Shown here in pieces: positions 45,186-53,988 of a stretch of DNA of 62,659 bases. The translations under genes were made by a program, and so were the position numbers. The stretch covers positions 1-62,659 of the forward strand of contig JAVCCM010000026.1 in assembly GCA_030765455.1 (NCBI GenBank), read 5' to 3'. Each line of letters starts with the position of its first letter. Positions within the stretch are counted from its first letter, which is position 1. The notes beneath the pieces were generated by a model. The model made no database searches, was not told the origin of the DNA, and saw nothing but the letters and a program-made list of their open reading frames with translations. This stretch comes from Candidatus Electryonea clarkiae. Lineage in GTDB: Bacteria > Electryoneota > Electryoneia > Electryoneales > Electryoneaceae.

Positions 45186-46538
45186 ATGATCCATCCTGAT
45201 CTAAATGGCGTTCGAACTTTAATCTTTGACCTTGACGGGACACTGATTCGCAGTGAGGATACTGCAAAATTATCTTTACGTGGTGCACTTGACGACTTCT
45301 ATTCATTGATGGGATTGACAGCGCCGGAGTTCAGCGATGCTGATCTTATGAAAGGAGTTGGTGCACCGTCAAATCAGTTCTATAAATCATTGCTTCCTGA
45401 CAAGTACCAGAAGGACTGGAAGAAGTATCGAGAATTTGTTTTCAAGCATGAAAAACGATTGTTCTATTCGAAGCGGATCACATTTTCAGGTATTATCAAA
45501 ACACTTAAGGAATTGAGAAAAAGAGGTTATCACCTCACATTAGTGTCGAACTGCAACAGATCCTATCTTGAAACGGTTCTTGAATCACAGAATCTCAAAA
45601 AATACTTCAATCCAGCTTACTGTATTAGTGATTTCGGAGGTACTACCAAGCAAGCCCTGGTTAAAAAAATTCTGGATGAATATGGAAGAAATGCTGCTGT
45701 TTTTGGCGACCGTATATATGACGTCGAGGCGGCTCAGAGCAACAATATTCCTGCTGTCGGAGCGCTTTACGGATACGGCACACGTGAAGAATTGGCTGGA
45801 ACTGTAACATGGATAGAAGATAATTCAGATTTGCTGTATCTATTTGATCCCTTTAGAGAACTTGTTGAAAATATAGCGCACTTAATAAATCAACGTAGAA
45901 AAAATCACCGTCCCATGATAGCTGTAGTCAGCAGTGCTCATAGTTCGCAAAGTCATGAGTTTGTAAATGCTGTACTTACAACGCTTTCCGAACTCAATGT
46001 TCCATCAACTCATATATCCCTGGACCGATACCGTAATGATAATGCTTTAGATGGAAATCACGATTTATTCTCGAAAATTCAGAAAATGTATCCCTGGAAT
46101 GTTATCCAGAAAGAAATTTTTGAAAAAGTGAAAAACGGGAAAATCGAATTCGAATTAGTAGATAATTGTGATACAACAAGAACATATCGCGCGCGTCCAG
46201 GGCATGTAGTTTTGGTTGAAGGACCCTTTATATTAGCGAAATCACTGGCACAAAATATCGATTTCGGCTGCTGGATTAATTCGACAGATGTTGCTACAGG
46301 GCGCGCAATTAAAAAGATGTTTGGAAAATATAAAACTGACAGTAGATTGTCACATCTTGAGGTACAGTATCCCTGGTTAAATAATTCCTGCGATCAAGAG
46401 TTCCACAATTGGGAAAGAAAGCAGGCTAAGTTGCAGAGATTCTTTTTAGAAGAAAACAAGCCATCGTCCTTTGCTGATGTTATTATTGAGGGTAATCGTA
46501 TCTATAAAGGACAATTTCGACAATTAAGGCATAATTGA
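45186..46538 (+). CDS. HAD-family phosphatase fused to a P-loop-less uridine-kinase-like domain
   Basis: A 450-residue two-domain protein. Residues 1 to about 215 are a HAD hydrolase of the phosphoglycolate phosphatase type: nucleophile motif IFDLDGTLI, TLVSNCN (motif II), a Lys in TTKQALVKK and FGDRIYDVEAA (motif IV). Residues about 243-450 resemble uridine kinase, with VVLVEGPFIL matching its Walker B region and ISLDRYRN the substrate loop. However, the phosphate-binding loop, normally GxxGxGKT, reads SSAHSSQS (about residues 249-256), so Lys and all Gly are gone and ATP binding is doubtful. The phosphatase half looks intact. The second half may bind a nucleoside without acting on it. It lies just upstream of recO. 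Confidence 0.8.
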   Translation: MIHPDLNGVRTLIFDLDGTLIRSEDTAKLSLRGALDDFYSLMGLTAPEFSDADLMKGVGAPSNQFYKSLLPDKYQKDWKKYREFVFKHEKRLFYSKRITFSGIIKTLKELRKRGYHLTLVSNCNRSYLETVLESQNLKKYFNPAYCISDFGGTTKQALVKKILDEYGRNAAVFGDRIYDVEAAQSNNIPAVGALYGYGTREELAGTVTWIEDNSDLLYLFDPFRELVENIAHLINQRRKNHRPMIAVVSSAHSSQSHEFVNAVLTTLSELNVPSTHISLDRYRNDNALDGNHDLFSKIQKMYPWNVIQKEIFEKVKNGKIEFELVDNCDTTRTYRARPGHVVLVEGPFILAKSLAQNIDFGCWINSTDVATGRAIKKMFGKYKTDSRLSHLEVQYPWLNNSCDQEFHNWERKQAKLQRFFLEENKPSSFADVIIEGNRIYKGQFRQLRHN

Positions 46539-46605
46539 AGATTCTGGATATCATAATATTTACTGTTTTGAAAATTTTGGTTATTTACATAGGAACCGTT
46601 CTATT

Positions 46606-47334
46606 TTGATAAAAAGTGAAGCGCTGATTCTCCGCAGGTTTCGTCACGGCGAAACAAGCCTGGTAGTTCATGTTTTTACAAAAGAGCATGGGCGTGTACC
46701 TTTTATTGCCAAGGGTGCTCGCGCAGGCGGCAAGAGATCTTCGGTTCCTTTGGTCCCTTTAGTACTACTCGAAGTTCTATGGAAACAATCAACCCGATCT
46801 GAAATGCAGTTGATTCGTGAGGTTTCTCTAATAGATGGATTCGGAACATTACATAATGATCTTGATCGAATGGCATGGGGGCAGGCTGCTATTGAGACTT
46901 TAGGCAGAACTTTGACAGGGGCGGAGCCTCATAAAACCTTGTTCGATGCGACTGTCGATTATCTAACCACATTAACCGAGATCAATGATAAACATGACAA
47001 TCTTTTCAGCCAATTTCGTCTGATGGTTCTTCGTGAACTTGGTTATGCAATCAACATGGATATTCCTGAAAATCCCGGAACGACTTTACATTTCATCCCA
47101 TCTCAGGGCAAAGTGACGAAACAAAACAATACCGGAGAATTCGCTGTTCCTGTTCACATGGGATCATGGAAACTACTGTCAATATTAAATGAAAAAAGTT
47201 TTGACGATGCAAAACGATTAAAAATTCCACTCCAGGCAGCAAAAGAGATTGAAAAAGTACTTGATTCCATATATCGTCATGCATTTGACAGTTGGAAACC
47301 ATTACAAAGTTTAAAATTGATAAAAAGAAATTGA
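46606..47334 (+). CDS. recO: DNA repair protein RecO
   Basis: RecO loads RecA onto SSB-coated single-stranded DNA in the RecFOR pathway. The 242-residue product has the N-terminal OB fold (EALILRRFRHGETSLVVHVFT, cited here in part as LRRFRHGETS) with KGARAGGKR, and the helical C-terminal part. No Cys cluster is seen in the place where some RecO have a zinc finger. Translation starts at a TTG (46606) with only a weak AGGAA upstream; there is no nearby in-frame ATG that would preserve the conserved IKSEAL beginning. It sits 67 bases after the HAD fusion gene and 51 bases before the response regulator. Confidence 0.9.
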   Translation: MIKSEALILRRFRHGETSLVVHVFTKEHGRVPFIAKGARAGGKRSSVPLVPLVLLEVLWKQSTRSEMQLIREVSLIDGFGTLHNDLDRMAWGQAAIETLGRTLTGAEPHKTLFDATVDYLTTLTEINDKHDNLFSQFRLMVLRELGYAINMDIPENPGTTLHFIPSQGKVTKQNNTGEFAVPVHMGSWKLLSILNEKSFDDAKRLKIPLQAAKEIEKVLDSIYRHAFDSWKPLQSLKLIKRN

Positions 47335-47385
47335 TTTGATATTTTAATTAACTGATTAAAAGAACTGATGAAAGAATAAAAACCA

Positions 47386-47766
47386 ATGCGAATTTTGTTG
47401 ATCGACAATGATAGTGTTTCCCGCGAAAATGTTGGTAGTATATTAGATGTGATCAGCGCTGAAGTCCTATTTGCGGATGACGGCAAAACCGGTCTGGATA
47501 TCCTGGCAACTGTTGAGGGTAAAATAGACCTGATACTTCTTGAATGGCTGCTGCCAGGAATGAATGGACTGGAATTTCTGAAAACCATTAAAAATGATGA
47601 CCGTTATAAGGATATCCCGGTAATTATGTTGACTGCTGTGTCTGACAAGGAGAGGATGATTCAGGCTGTTAGGTCAGGAGCCTGCCAGTATATAAGAAAA
47701 CCCTTCACAAATGAAGAACTATTGACAAAGATAATTCAAACTCATGCCAATGGTTTTCAGGAGTAA
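47386..47766 (+). CDS. Single-domain response regulator with Glu at the phospho-acceptor site
   Basis: A 126-residue receiver domain (CheY-like) without output domain. The acidic pair is in LIDND (Asp7, Asp9), the switch Thr is in MLTA (Thr83) and the conserved Lys is in RKPF (Lys105). The phospho-acceptor position, normally Asp in LLLDW-type contexts, is Glu53 (ILLEWLLPGMNG). The codon is GAA, so a single base change could not be excluded as an error only by looking. With Glu the protein cannot take phosphate in the usual way and may mimic the active state. No histidine kinase gene is in the window. It follows recO by 51 bases on the same strand. Confidence 0.93.
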   Translation: MRILLIDNDSVSRENVGSILDVISAEVLFADDGKTGLDILATVEGKIDLILLEWLLPGMNGLEFLKTIKNDDRYKDIPVIMLTAVSDKERMIQAVRSGACQYIRKPFTNEELLTKIIQTHANGFQE

Positions 47767-47888
47767 CAATTAGCTGTAGCTCGGATGGCCCGTACGACCT
47801 ATGGCGCATTGCATCCGGGAATGGTTTGATTACAAATTTTACCTCTATTCTACATCCTGAATGCAAGCCATCAAGGCTACAATGTAAC

Positions 47889-47914
47889 TAAAAACCCGGA
47901 ACAAATTCCGGGTT
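47889..47914 (-). terminator. Rho-independent terminator of dnaX-ybaB
   Basis: On the minus strand a stem AACCCGGA / TCCGGGTT with a 6-base loop is followed by TTTTTAG. It lies about 20 bases after the ybaB stop codon, as expected for the end of that transcript. Confidence 0.8.
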
Positions 47915-47933
47915 AATAAAGATCAATATTCTT

Positions 47934-48278
47934 TTAGAGTCCGGGAATTTTCATCCCTGGTGGAAGCATTCCTGCTAATGGTCCGGTAGCTTTTGCCATG
48001 TGTTCTGAAGCAGCCGCACCCGATTTGTTTAACGCCTCATTGACGGCAGCGAGAACAAGGTCTTCAAGCATTTCAATGTCATCAGGATCAACAACTTCTT
48101 GTTTAATCTTGATTTCAAGAATCTCGTTTTGACCATTTGCTCGAACTGTAACCATTCCTCCACCGCTTGTAGCTTCAATTTCAAGTGATGCTAATTCTTC
48201 CTGGGCTTTAGCCATCTGCTGCTGCATTTTCTGAACCTGTTTCATCATCCCACCCATGGGATTGCCACCTTTCATCAA
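47934..48278 (-). CDS. ybaB: Nucleoid-associated protein YbaB/EbfC
   Basis: YbaB/EbfC is a small dimeric DNA-binding protein. The 114-residue product has a Met/Gln-rich helical N-terminus ([18 protein letters not shown]) and the conserved [22 protein letters not shown] strand region (seen in part as [11 protein letters not shown]), followed by [27 protein letters not shown] precedes the ATG at good spacing. It follows dnaX by 86 bases on the same strand, the usual dnaX-ybaB order; recR, which often comes third, is not here, and a terminator follows. Confidence 0.95.
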   Translation of the reverse strand: MMKGGNPMGGMMKQVQKMQQQMAKAQEELASLEIEATSGGGMVTVRANGQNEILEIKIKQEVVDPDDIEMLEDLVLAAVNEALNKSGAAASEHMAKATGPLAGMLPPGMKIPGL

Positions 48279-48364
48279 ATCCTCCTTTATCCTGCACTCA
48301 ATATCTTAATGCGTGCATTTTGATATTTTTTTTATGTTTCTAAACAGTAAAAGAACTGTATGAT

Positions 48365-50239
48365 TCACTCTTCCAGTTTAAGGTCAAGACGTTCGACCAT
48401 TTCCTTCAACACCGGACGTTCATCCAGCAGGTCTTGAAAGGTTTCCTGGCGTATTTCTTTTTGAGTCTTTCTCTTCGGGGGTCGTGCATCTTCAGATATT
48501 TCACCTTGAATGACTTTGACCTGTATTTCAATCCCGAACGTTCTTTTCAAAGCTGCTGACAATTCTTCCCTGTTGCGTTGAGCGAGATCATAAGCGAATG
48601 AATCATCTTGTTCATAAGTTATTTCCAGCATCTTTCCATCAAAACCGGTGGGGGCGCCTTTCTCAAGATTTGCTCCAAGCGATCGTTTGTTCGGATTGAT
48701 ATTTTCGCAAATATCCAGCCATCTCTCTCGCAATTGCTGAAGAGTAAGCTCCATTGCGACTTCCGGCTGAGATTCAGTTTTTTTATCTTCCTTTTCAGCA
48801 CTGATTTCTGCTTGATCCGTATGTTCCTCTGCAGAATCATCCTCTTTCAATAGCACTGTTTCACGGCTGTCTTCTACCGATTCGCTATTTCCGGTTGTTG
48901 GTAGATCAGCAATTGTTGCATCTTCAGCGGTAGTATCTTCAACGACAGCAGGTGTAGAAATTGTGGTGTCTTTTTCTTCTATCTCAACCGTATCCTGTTC
49001 TTTTTCAATAATACTATTATCATCTGTCTCAATCTTGGCTGCCTTAGTTTTGGCAAAGGGTTCCCTTTTTACCGGGGTTTTGAAACTGTCAGGTGCAACT
49101 CCCATCTGCTCAAGAAGCGCTCCAATATCAACAGCCCTGTCCATACGGGCGATGCGTACAAGAAAAAGCTCAAGCCTTAGCTGCGGGTCAAGAGCATCTC
49201 GAAGTAAATCTTCCGATTCCGCCGACCATTCTGCCATCCGCAGAAGATCTTCATCAGTATGCTCATCATCTGATTTCTTATAACGATTCCTGAAATGATC
49301 CGGAACTTCTAATTCTTCAGGACTTCCTCCGGCTCGAATGTAAAGCATGTCAAGAATATGACGTTGAAATCCATGCAGGAACTCCCTTGGATCATGACCG
49401 CCCCCTCCAATAGTCGCCGATAATTCAAGTGCTTGTGCGATATTACCGGTTGATGACATGTCAGTTGCAGCAAAAAAGAGTTCTTCATTTATCAAGCCGA
49501 GAGCTTGGCGTACTATTTCACCCGTAATCTTTTCTTCACCCTGGTAAGCTACTAATTGATCAAGGATTGACAGGGCATCACGCAACGATCCCTCTGCTTT
49601 AACGGAGATTAGAACCAGTGCATCTTCACTTATCAGGATACTATCTGCTTTGACTATTGTTTCGAGTTGTTTCCTGATGCCACGTGTCGGGATTCTTTTG
49701 AAATCAAAACGTTGGCAGCGCGATTGAACAGTTGCCGGAACCTTGTGCATCTCGGTCGTGGCGAAAATAAACATTGCATGATCAGGGGGCTCTTCAAGCG
49801 TTTTCAGCAGGGCATTGAATGCAGACTGCGTCAACATGTGAACTTCATCAATAATATATACTTTATGCGGAAATGCTGTCGGTGCATACTTGATATTTTC
49901 ACGGAGGGTGCGGACATCCTCGACCTTGTTATTCGAAGCGCCGTCTATTTCAATCACATCAAGGGCGTTACCGGCAGTGATATCGTTACACGAGGGGCAG
50001 TCATTGCAGGGTTCAGGTAATCCACTCTCACCTTCAATCACGTTTGGACAGTTGACCGCTTTGGCGAAAAGCCGGGCGCAGGAAGTTTTTCCAACACCTC
50101 TTGGACCGGTAAAAATGTACGCATGTGCCACCCTGTTGCGTTTTATCGCCTGCTGCAGGGTTACTGTCACATGATCCTGACCGATGACTTCACTGAATTT
50201 CTGTGGACGCCAGCGTCTTGCCATTACAAGGTAAGACAA
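48365..50239 (-). CDS. dnaX: DNA polymerase III subunit tau/gamma (DnaX)
   Basis: DnaX is the clamp-loader ATPase that also ties together the polymerase cores. The 624-residue product has the Walker A GPRGVGKTS, a four-Cys zinc module (CPNVIEG...CNDCPSC), the IDEVHMLT Walker B, the EEPPDHAMFIFATTE sensor and SRC arginine-finger motif. A long acidic, disordered linker (about 390-495) then leads to a C-terminal domain (MELTLQQLRERWLDICE...). Near the end of the linker a run of seven A (codons 486-488) is followed by CTGA. A one-base slip there would end the protein two codons later, yielding a gamma-like form of 488 residues. Downstream is ybaB. Confidence 0.96.
   Translation of the reverse strand: MSYLVMARRWRPQKFSEVIGQDHVTVTLQQAIKRNRVAHAYIFTGPRGVGKTSCARLFAKAVNCPNVIEGESGLPEPCNDCPSCNDITAGNALDVIEIDGASNNKVEDVRTLRENIKYAPTAFPHKVYIIDEVHMLTQSAFNALLKTLEEPPDHAMFIFATTEMHKVPATVQSRCQRFDFKRIPTRGIRKQLETIVKADSILISEDALVLISVKAEGSLRDALSILDQLVAYQGEEKITGEIVRQALGLINEELFFAATDMSSTGNIAQALELSATIGGGGHDPREFLHGFQRHILDMLYIRAGGSPEELEVPDHFRNRYKKSDDEHTDEDLLRMAEWSAESEDLLRDALDPQLRLELFLVRIARMDRAVDIGALLEQMGVAPDSFKTPVKREPFAKTKAAKIETDDNSIIEKEQDTVEIEEKDTTISTPAVVEDTTAEDATIADLPTTGNSESVEDSRETVLLKEDDSAEEHTDQAEISAEKEDKKTESQPEVAMELTLQQLRERWLDICENINPNKRSLGANLEKGAPTGFDGKMLEITYEQDDSFAYDLAQRNREELSAALKRTFGIEIQVKVIQGEISEDARPPKRKTQKEIRQETFQDLLDERPVLKEMVERLDLKLEE
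48776..48786 (-). promoter_or_regulatory. Candidate frameshift/slippage site in dnaX
   Basis: On the minus strand the frame reads GAT AAA AAA ACT GAA. Moving back one base after the second AAA, or adding one A in transcription, gives AAA AAC TGA, that is Asn and stop. A purine-rich AAAAGGAAG lies just upstream. The arrangement parallels the Escherichia coli site, where A AAA AAG is also followed at once by TGA in the -1 frame. Confidence 0.5.
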
Positions 50240-50285
50240 GTTTACTCCAGGTTATTAACAATTGTAACTGTATTGTCTGTCAGTC

Positions 50286-50369
50286 ATTCTGAACGTAGTG
50301 AAGAATCTCAAATGCTGATTTTACAATATGCTAAATTGAAAAACGGAGATTCTTCACTACGTTCAGAAT
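50286..50369. repeat. Perfect 24-bp inverted repeat
   Basis: Arms 50286-50309 (ATTCTGAACGTAGTGAAGAA...) and 50346-50369 are exact reverse complements with a 36-base loop. It lies in the gap 50240-50552 upstream of dnaX. This gap otherwise holds the fecR terminator and AT-rich sequence. Confidence 0.88.
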
Positions 50370-50462
50370 AACAAGAAATCAAATACTTGCGGTCTGAACA
50401 AAACAATTACAACAATTAGATGATGATTATGAATAATCTTACAATATCGTAATATCTGTCAC

Positions 50463-50526
50463 GAAAAAAAAGAACCGGAATCCGGATTCGGGGATTATCC
50501 CGATTCCAGATTCCGGAATTGGTTCT
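50463..50526 (-). terminator. Long rho-independent terminator after the FecR-domain gene
   Basis: A stem of about 24 bases with few mismatches (built on GGAATCCGGATTCGGG and its partner) spans 50471-50526. Read on the minus strand it is followed by an unbroken run of eight T (50463-50470). It lies 27 bases after the stop codon of the FecR-domain gene. Confidence 0.88.
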
Positions 50527-50552
50527 GAAATCTAATCATCTAATACAAACTA

Positions 50553-51251
50553 CTATTCCTCTACCTGGTACTGAATGTATAGTGTTTTATCATTACCATC
50601 TTCGTCAGTAAAATTAATCTCAATTATTTCCAGACCTAATTCTTCCATAGTCTCAGGCAGCTCATTAGGATCAATTTCGATGAGATCAATATTTCCTTCA
50701 GGGTCAACCTCACCCATCATTCCTGCAATAACCTCTTCTGTTTCACCGGTGAGACTGCTCAGCAGAGTTACAATACCCTCGATGGTAAGTTCTTGAGTGG
50801 TGCCATCCGGCAGTACGATAACCCAGAACTGTGTTCCCTTAACAGATGCCACTGCTGTTGGAGTAGCGATCTGGAGAGAGCCTTTCTGTTTCTTTACTTC
50901 AGCGAAAAGTTCGCCAATCTCCATATTTACTTTTTTGGCGAGACTACGATCATCCTGTCGTTCAGCATTAAGCGTAATATCAGTGTTCGGGCGTAATTTC
51001 AATTGTGATTTGTCGTCGGTAAAAACAATAGCTGCAAAGCTTTTTGTGCCGGTTTTGATCCTGTCCTCATTGTCAAGAACAGCGCCGAATTTCAAAGGCT
51101 TCCATGAAGCACCTTTTTTCATTATTTCGACTGTACCTTTAGTAGATAAAACTATGGCAATGCCTTTCGCCCCATCAGCACACGCTATAGAAGCAAGGAA
51201 AAGCAGCAGAATCCCGACAGAAATCCAAAACTTGATCCGGTTTGTTCTCAT
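50553..51251 (-). CDS. Exported FecR-domain protein
   Basis: An exported protein of about 232 residues. A signal peptide (IKFWISVGILLLFLASIACA in part) leads to a FecR-type domain: KGTVEIMKKGASWKPLKFGAVL, DRIKTGTKSFAAIVF and ASVKGTQFWVIV are its usual blocks. In this family the domain often acts as a periplasmic ligand or signal-transfer module; here there is no sigma factor partner. A highly acidic C-terminal 70 residues (LIEIDPNELPETMEEL) is unusual. I chose the ATG at 51251 because GAGGAG lies 7 bases upstream; an ATG 6 codons earlier would place the site inside the gene. It is 133 bases after the exported hypothetical gene on the same strand and ends in a strong terminator. Confidence 0.83.
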   Translation of the reverse strand: MRTNRIKFWISVGILLLFLASIACADGAKGIAIVLSTKGTVEIMKKGASWKPLKFGAVLDNEDRIKTGTKSFAAIVFTDDKSQLKLRPNTDITLNAERQDDRSLAKKVNMEIGELFAEVKKQKGSLQIATPTAVASVKGTQFWVIVLPDGTTQELTIEGIVTLLSSLTGETEEVIAGMMGEVDPEGNIDLIEIDPNELPETMEELGLEIIEINFTDEDGNDKTLYIQYQVEE

Positions 51252-51384
51252 AATGATACTCCTCTTCAATCTCCCTGAATTGTTGTCAGGGCTGAATATT
51301 CAAAGGTATTTCATAATAGTGGGTCAATTTTCTTTACATGCTCATTTGGTTCAGGCACTATTCTGAAATAAAATAAAATCTGGA

Positions 51385-52569
51385 TTACTCAATAAATGTT
51401 GTTAGTATTGTAACACCCTGTGCAGATAATTGTGTGTTCAGTTCATCCAGGGAACGTCCTCCAAGTCCATTAAAAGTTATAGTTGATAGATTATAACCTT
51501 CAACTTCGTTCCTGATTAAATTCACAGCTTCGTCTGACAAATATCTTGAAAGCATGCCAAAAAGTATCTCGGTCTGGGGATCTCCTTCATCTCCAATGTC
51601 CCCGCCTTCACCTCCAGCGCCCGTGTCAACAAAATTAAAGCTTGACGGTACACCTCTTATGACTTGAGATTGGCCTTGAAGAACTGTTGGTACGGTTATA
51701 TTTACAACCCAATAATATGTTTTCCCTGCGGTAAACGCCACCTCATTACCGGTAGCTCCCGTATAGATATGATAGTCTGTGAATTGTGGTTGACCCTCAT
51801 AACGGGTGTTTATCAGGGTACGGCTGTCAATTACGTCCGATGGATCGACAACCGGATCATAGGCGTCTGCTTCCACAATGATCAATACCACGTCTTGAGT
51901 CGTGATCGGTCCACCATTCCAGGTCCACGAAAAGAAAACAGGCATTGCGGTTTCATCATCATTATAAACTGGAAGTTGAGCTGATGGCCGACTTGGATTA
52001 TATACCTGGACAGTCTGCCGGTCTTGACCAACCAATACCCCAGGAGTTGTTCTGTCAATAGGTTTATATACTTCTACTGTAACGGTATATAGAGCCATTT
52101 GAAGGTTTGCGCCATCTAATAGGCCCAGGAAAGTGGATATGTCTGCGTTTTCAGTTCGGTCTCCATTGCGTCTGAGCCAATCGTTCGCATCCTCATCAAT
52201 ATCACTGTTAGTGAAGGTGTAATTTACACTGTTGTTTATCCAGTCATTAAAATGGAAATGCTGCGACCAGAAATTAATAAGAGTTATTCCACCTGTTTCA
52301 AGTGTGAGATGAAACATCAACGAAGTATCATCTGGTGTGGACTCGTTCGGAGCGAATCGTAAGTAAACCAGCTCCGGCAAGGATCCAAAATCAATACCTG
52401 CGCCTTCATTAATTATATCCGAATCTATCATATCGCCAACAGGGAAAATCTGTGGATTTGTGGCGACAAATCCGGTCGATACATCGACTGTCCAGGACAA
52501 GGATTTCGATGGTATGCCGGCGATTAAGACAGCAATAATAAGTAGTACAACCCATCCGGAATATTTCAT
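51385..52569 (-). CDS. Exported hypothetical protein, 394 aa
   Basis: I do not recognise this family. GGAGG lies 5 bases before the ATG at 52569 (a TTG four codons upstream is less likely). A signal peptide (about 1-24) is followed by beta-rich sequence of the Fn3/Ig kind: a segment LYTVTVEVYKP (about 165-190), then VFFSWTWNGG and YYWVVNITVP, which recall the surface-protein modules that extract values as from a Fn3 fold. A Gly-rich linker (GAGGEGGDIGDEGD) joins a C-terminal helical/beta domain of about 65 residues (LFGMLSRYLSDEAVNLIR). No T9SS domain or lipobox. It precedes the FecR-domain gene on the same strand, so the two may act together at the cell surface. Confidence 0.65.
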   Translation of the reverse strand: MKYSGWVVLLIIAVLIAGIPSKSLSWTVDVSTGFVATNPQIFPVGDMIDSDIINEGAGIDFGSLPELVYLRFAPNESTPDDTSLMFHLTLETGGITLINFWSQHFHFNDWINNSVNYTFTNSDIDEDANDWLRRNGDRTENADISTFLGLLDGANLQMALYTVTVEVYKPIDRTTPGVLVGQDRQTVQVYNPSRPSAQLPVYNDDETAMPVFFSWTWNGGPITTQDVVLIIVEADAYDPVVDPSDVIDSRTLINTRYEGQPQFTDYHIYTGATGNEVAFTAGKTYYWVVNITVPTVLQGQSQVIRGVPSSFNFVDTGAGGEGGDIGDEGDPQTEILFGMLSRYLSDEAVNLIRNEVEGYNLSTITFNGLGGRSLDELNTQLSAQGVTILTTFIE

Positions 52570-52890
52570 GATATCCTCCAAACTTTAAAGGAATTCTGGA
52601 CTCGTTCTTTCAAGCACGAACATTAACACGGAATCCAAAATTTCAAGAGTATTTAAAGCAATTAATGTAAACCTATCTCCAATTAGATACAACAATCACT
52701 GTAAATATTGTAATATTTATTTAATGTTCTGACAATGGTTCAGCATATTATCAGAATTACTTTTACCTGCTTCTGTATTAAATCTACAAATAATCCTATT
52801 CAGGTGGTTGTGTCCCGTATCACCTCTGAAAAATAAACGGTGCGTTTTATTCTCCACCTATTCGTAAGTCATAGTTATTCATCATCTTCC
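52570..52890. other. Gap without a gene
   Basis: About 320 bases between the exported hypothetical gene and the LIM-peptidase gene. It contains the GGAGG of the hypothetical gene at its left edge and AT-rich DNA; I see no repeat, hairpin terminator or RNA gene. Confidence 0.5.
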
Positions 52891-53988
52891 CTAATTACCT
52901 TTATCAACGACTTTGTTTAAAAATGTTTTCATTCCGTGGTCATTGTAGTATTTAATAGCCTTCCTGAAACCATCTCCATAGATGGGATCAGGTGAATTTT
53001 CCAGGCTTTGACGAAGATAAGAAGCGAGATCAGATGACAGGTCGCTTAGAAGAAGATACATTGCAACATTAGCGCTGCCTTCCCGCCATTTTGCATTTCC
53101 TTCATCCGCTCCTCTCTCATGCTGCCAGGCATGAAAAAGCTCGTGAGCAAGAACTCCCAGCATTAAATCCCGTGGCAGGTGAATAAGGAGATAGATAGTT
53201 GTCTCCTCTTTAATTATTACACCATTGCGCGTTATTGAGTTTACTGAATGCAGCCCGTGAGGGTCACCGCCCTTACCACTCAATTCTTCAAGCAGTGAAC
53301 TATTCACCAACTCAATTTTGAAGTTCTCCACCGGGGTAAACAATTCAATACCGTGATCCAACATCATAGCGGCAGCCTGCCGCATCAGTTTTCTTGCCTG
53401 ATCTACATCATCTATTCCCTGTTCACGGCAAATATTACATTGAATTCGATCATCCGCAAATGTCCAGTAAGTTTCACTTAGAACAAATCTACCGCAGGAA
53501 TCGCATTTTTTTACCTTATTCTCATGTTCTGAATGAATCCGCTGTCCCCAATAATTTTCAATATACTGACCGATAAGCGGTTCACCACAGGCATCACATC
53601 TAAGTGCAATTTTTTCCATATAACAGGTTTCATGATAGTGTTTGCCTTCTTTTAATGTATAGTATCCTATGATGGGCTCGCCGCAGACACCGCAGCGTGG
53701 TGCAAAATGCCGCTTATAACATTCCGCGTGATAGAATTTTCCATCCTTTTCACTGAAAGATTCTGAGATAGGATCGCTGCAAACCGAGCATACAAAACAC
53801 CACCGATGGTAATTTTTCCCATTGACTTCAACAAATTCTTTAGTGATTATTTTTCCACATGCCGCGCAATTGTTAATCTCTGCTGAATACACGGACGATA
53901 CATAGAATACCGATATAATTACCAACATGAATGTGTATGTTGCCAAAAACTTAATAATAAAATACTTAGAGAATGAAGAGTACTTCAT
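52891..53988 (-). CDS. Exported LIM-domain metallopeptidase, DA1-like
   Basis: A 365-residue exported protein with eukaryote-like domains. The start is ATG 53988 (weak ribosome site; a TTG six codons upstream is possible). The signal segment is about residues 10-33 (ending VYSA). Residues about 38-190 carry three or four zinc units of the LIM type: CAACG...HRWCFVCSVC, CGVCGEP...HETC, CDACGEP and CDSCGRF...CNIC. A linker leads to a peptidase domain with GVLAHELFHAWQHE, in which HELFH (residues 282-286) is an HExxH zinc site, and a downstream Glu in KWREGSANVAMYL that could be the third ligand. This order, LIM followed by HExxH with HAW, is that of the plant growth regulator DA1. The substrate is unknown. 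Confidence 0.85.
   Translation of the reverse strand: MKYSSFSKYFIIKFLATYTFMLVIISVFYVSSVYSAEINNCAACGKIITKEFVEVNGKNYHRWCFVCSVCSDPISESFSEKDGKFYHAECYKRHFAPRCGVCGEPIIGYYTLKEGKHYHETCYMEKIALRCDACGEPLIGQYIENYWGQRIHSEHENKVKKCDSCGRFVLSETYWTFADDRIQCNICREQGIDDVDQARKLMRQAAAMMLDHGIELFTPVENFKIELVNSSLLEELSGKGGDPHGLHSVNSITRNGVIIKEETTIYLLIHLPRDLMLGVLAHELFHAWQHERGADEGNAKWREGSANVAMYLLLSDLSSDLASYLRQSLENSPDPIYGDGFRKAIKYYNDHGMKTFLNKVVDKGN

Noticed and set aside
47773..47860. tRNA-like stretch (TGTAGCTCGGATGG)
   Set aside because: No cloverleaf could be drawn: no matching acceptor stem, no T-arm and no CCA end.
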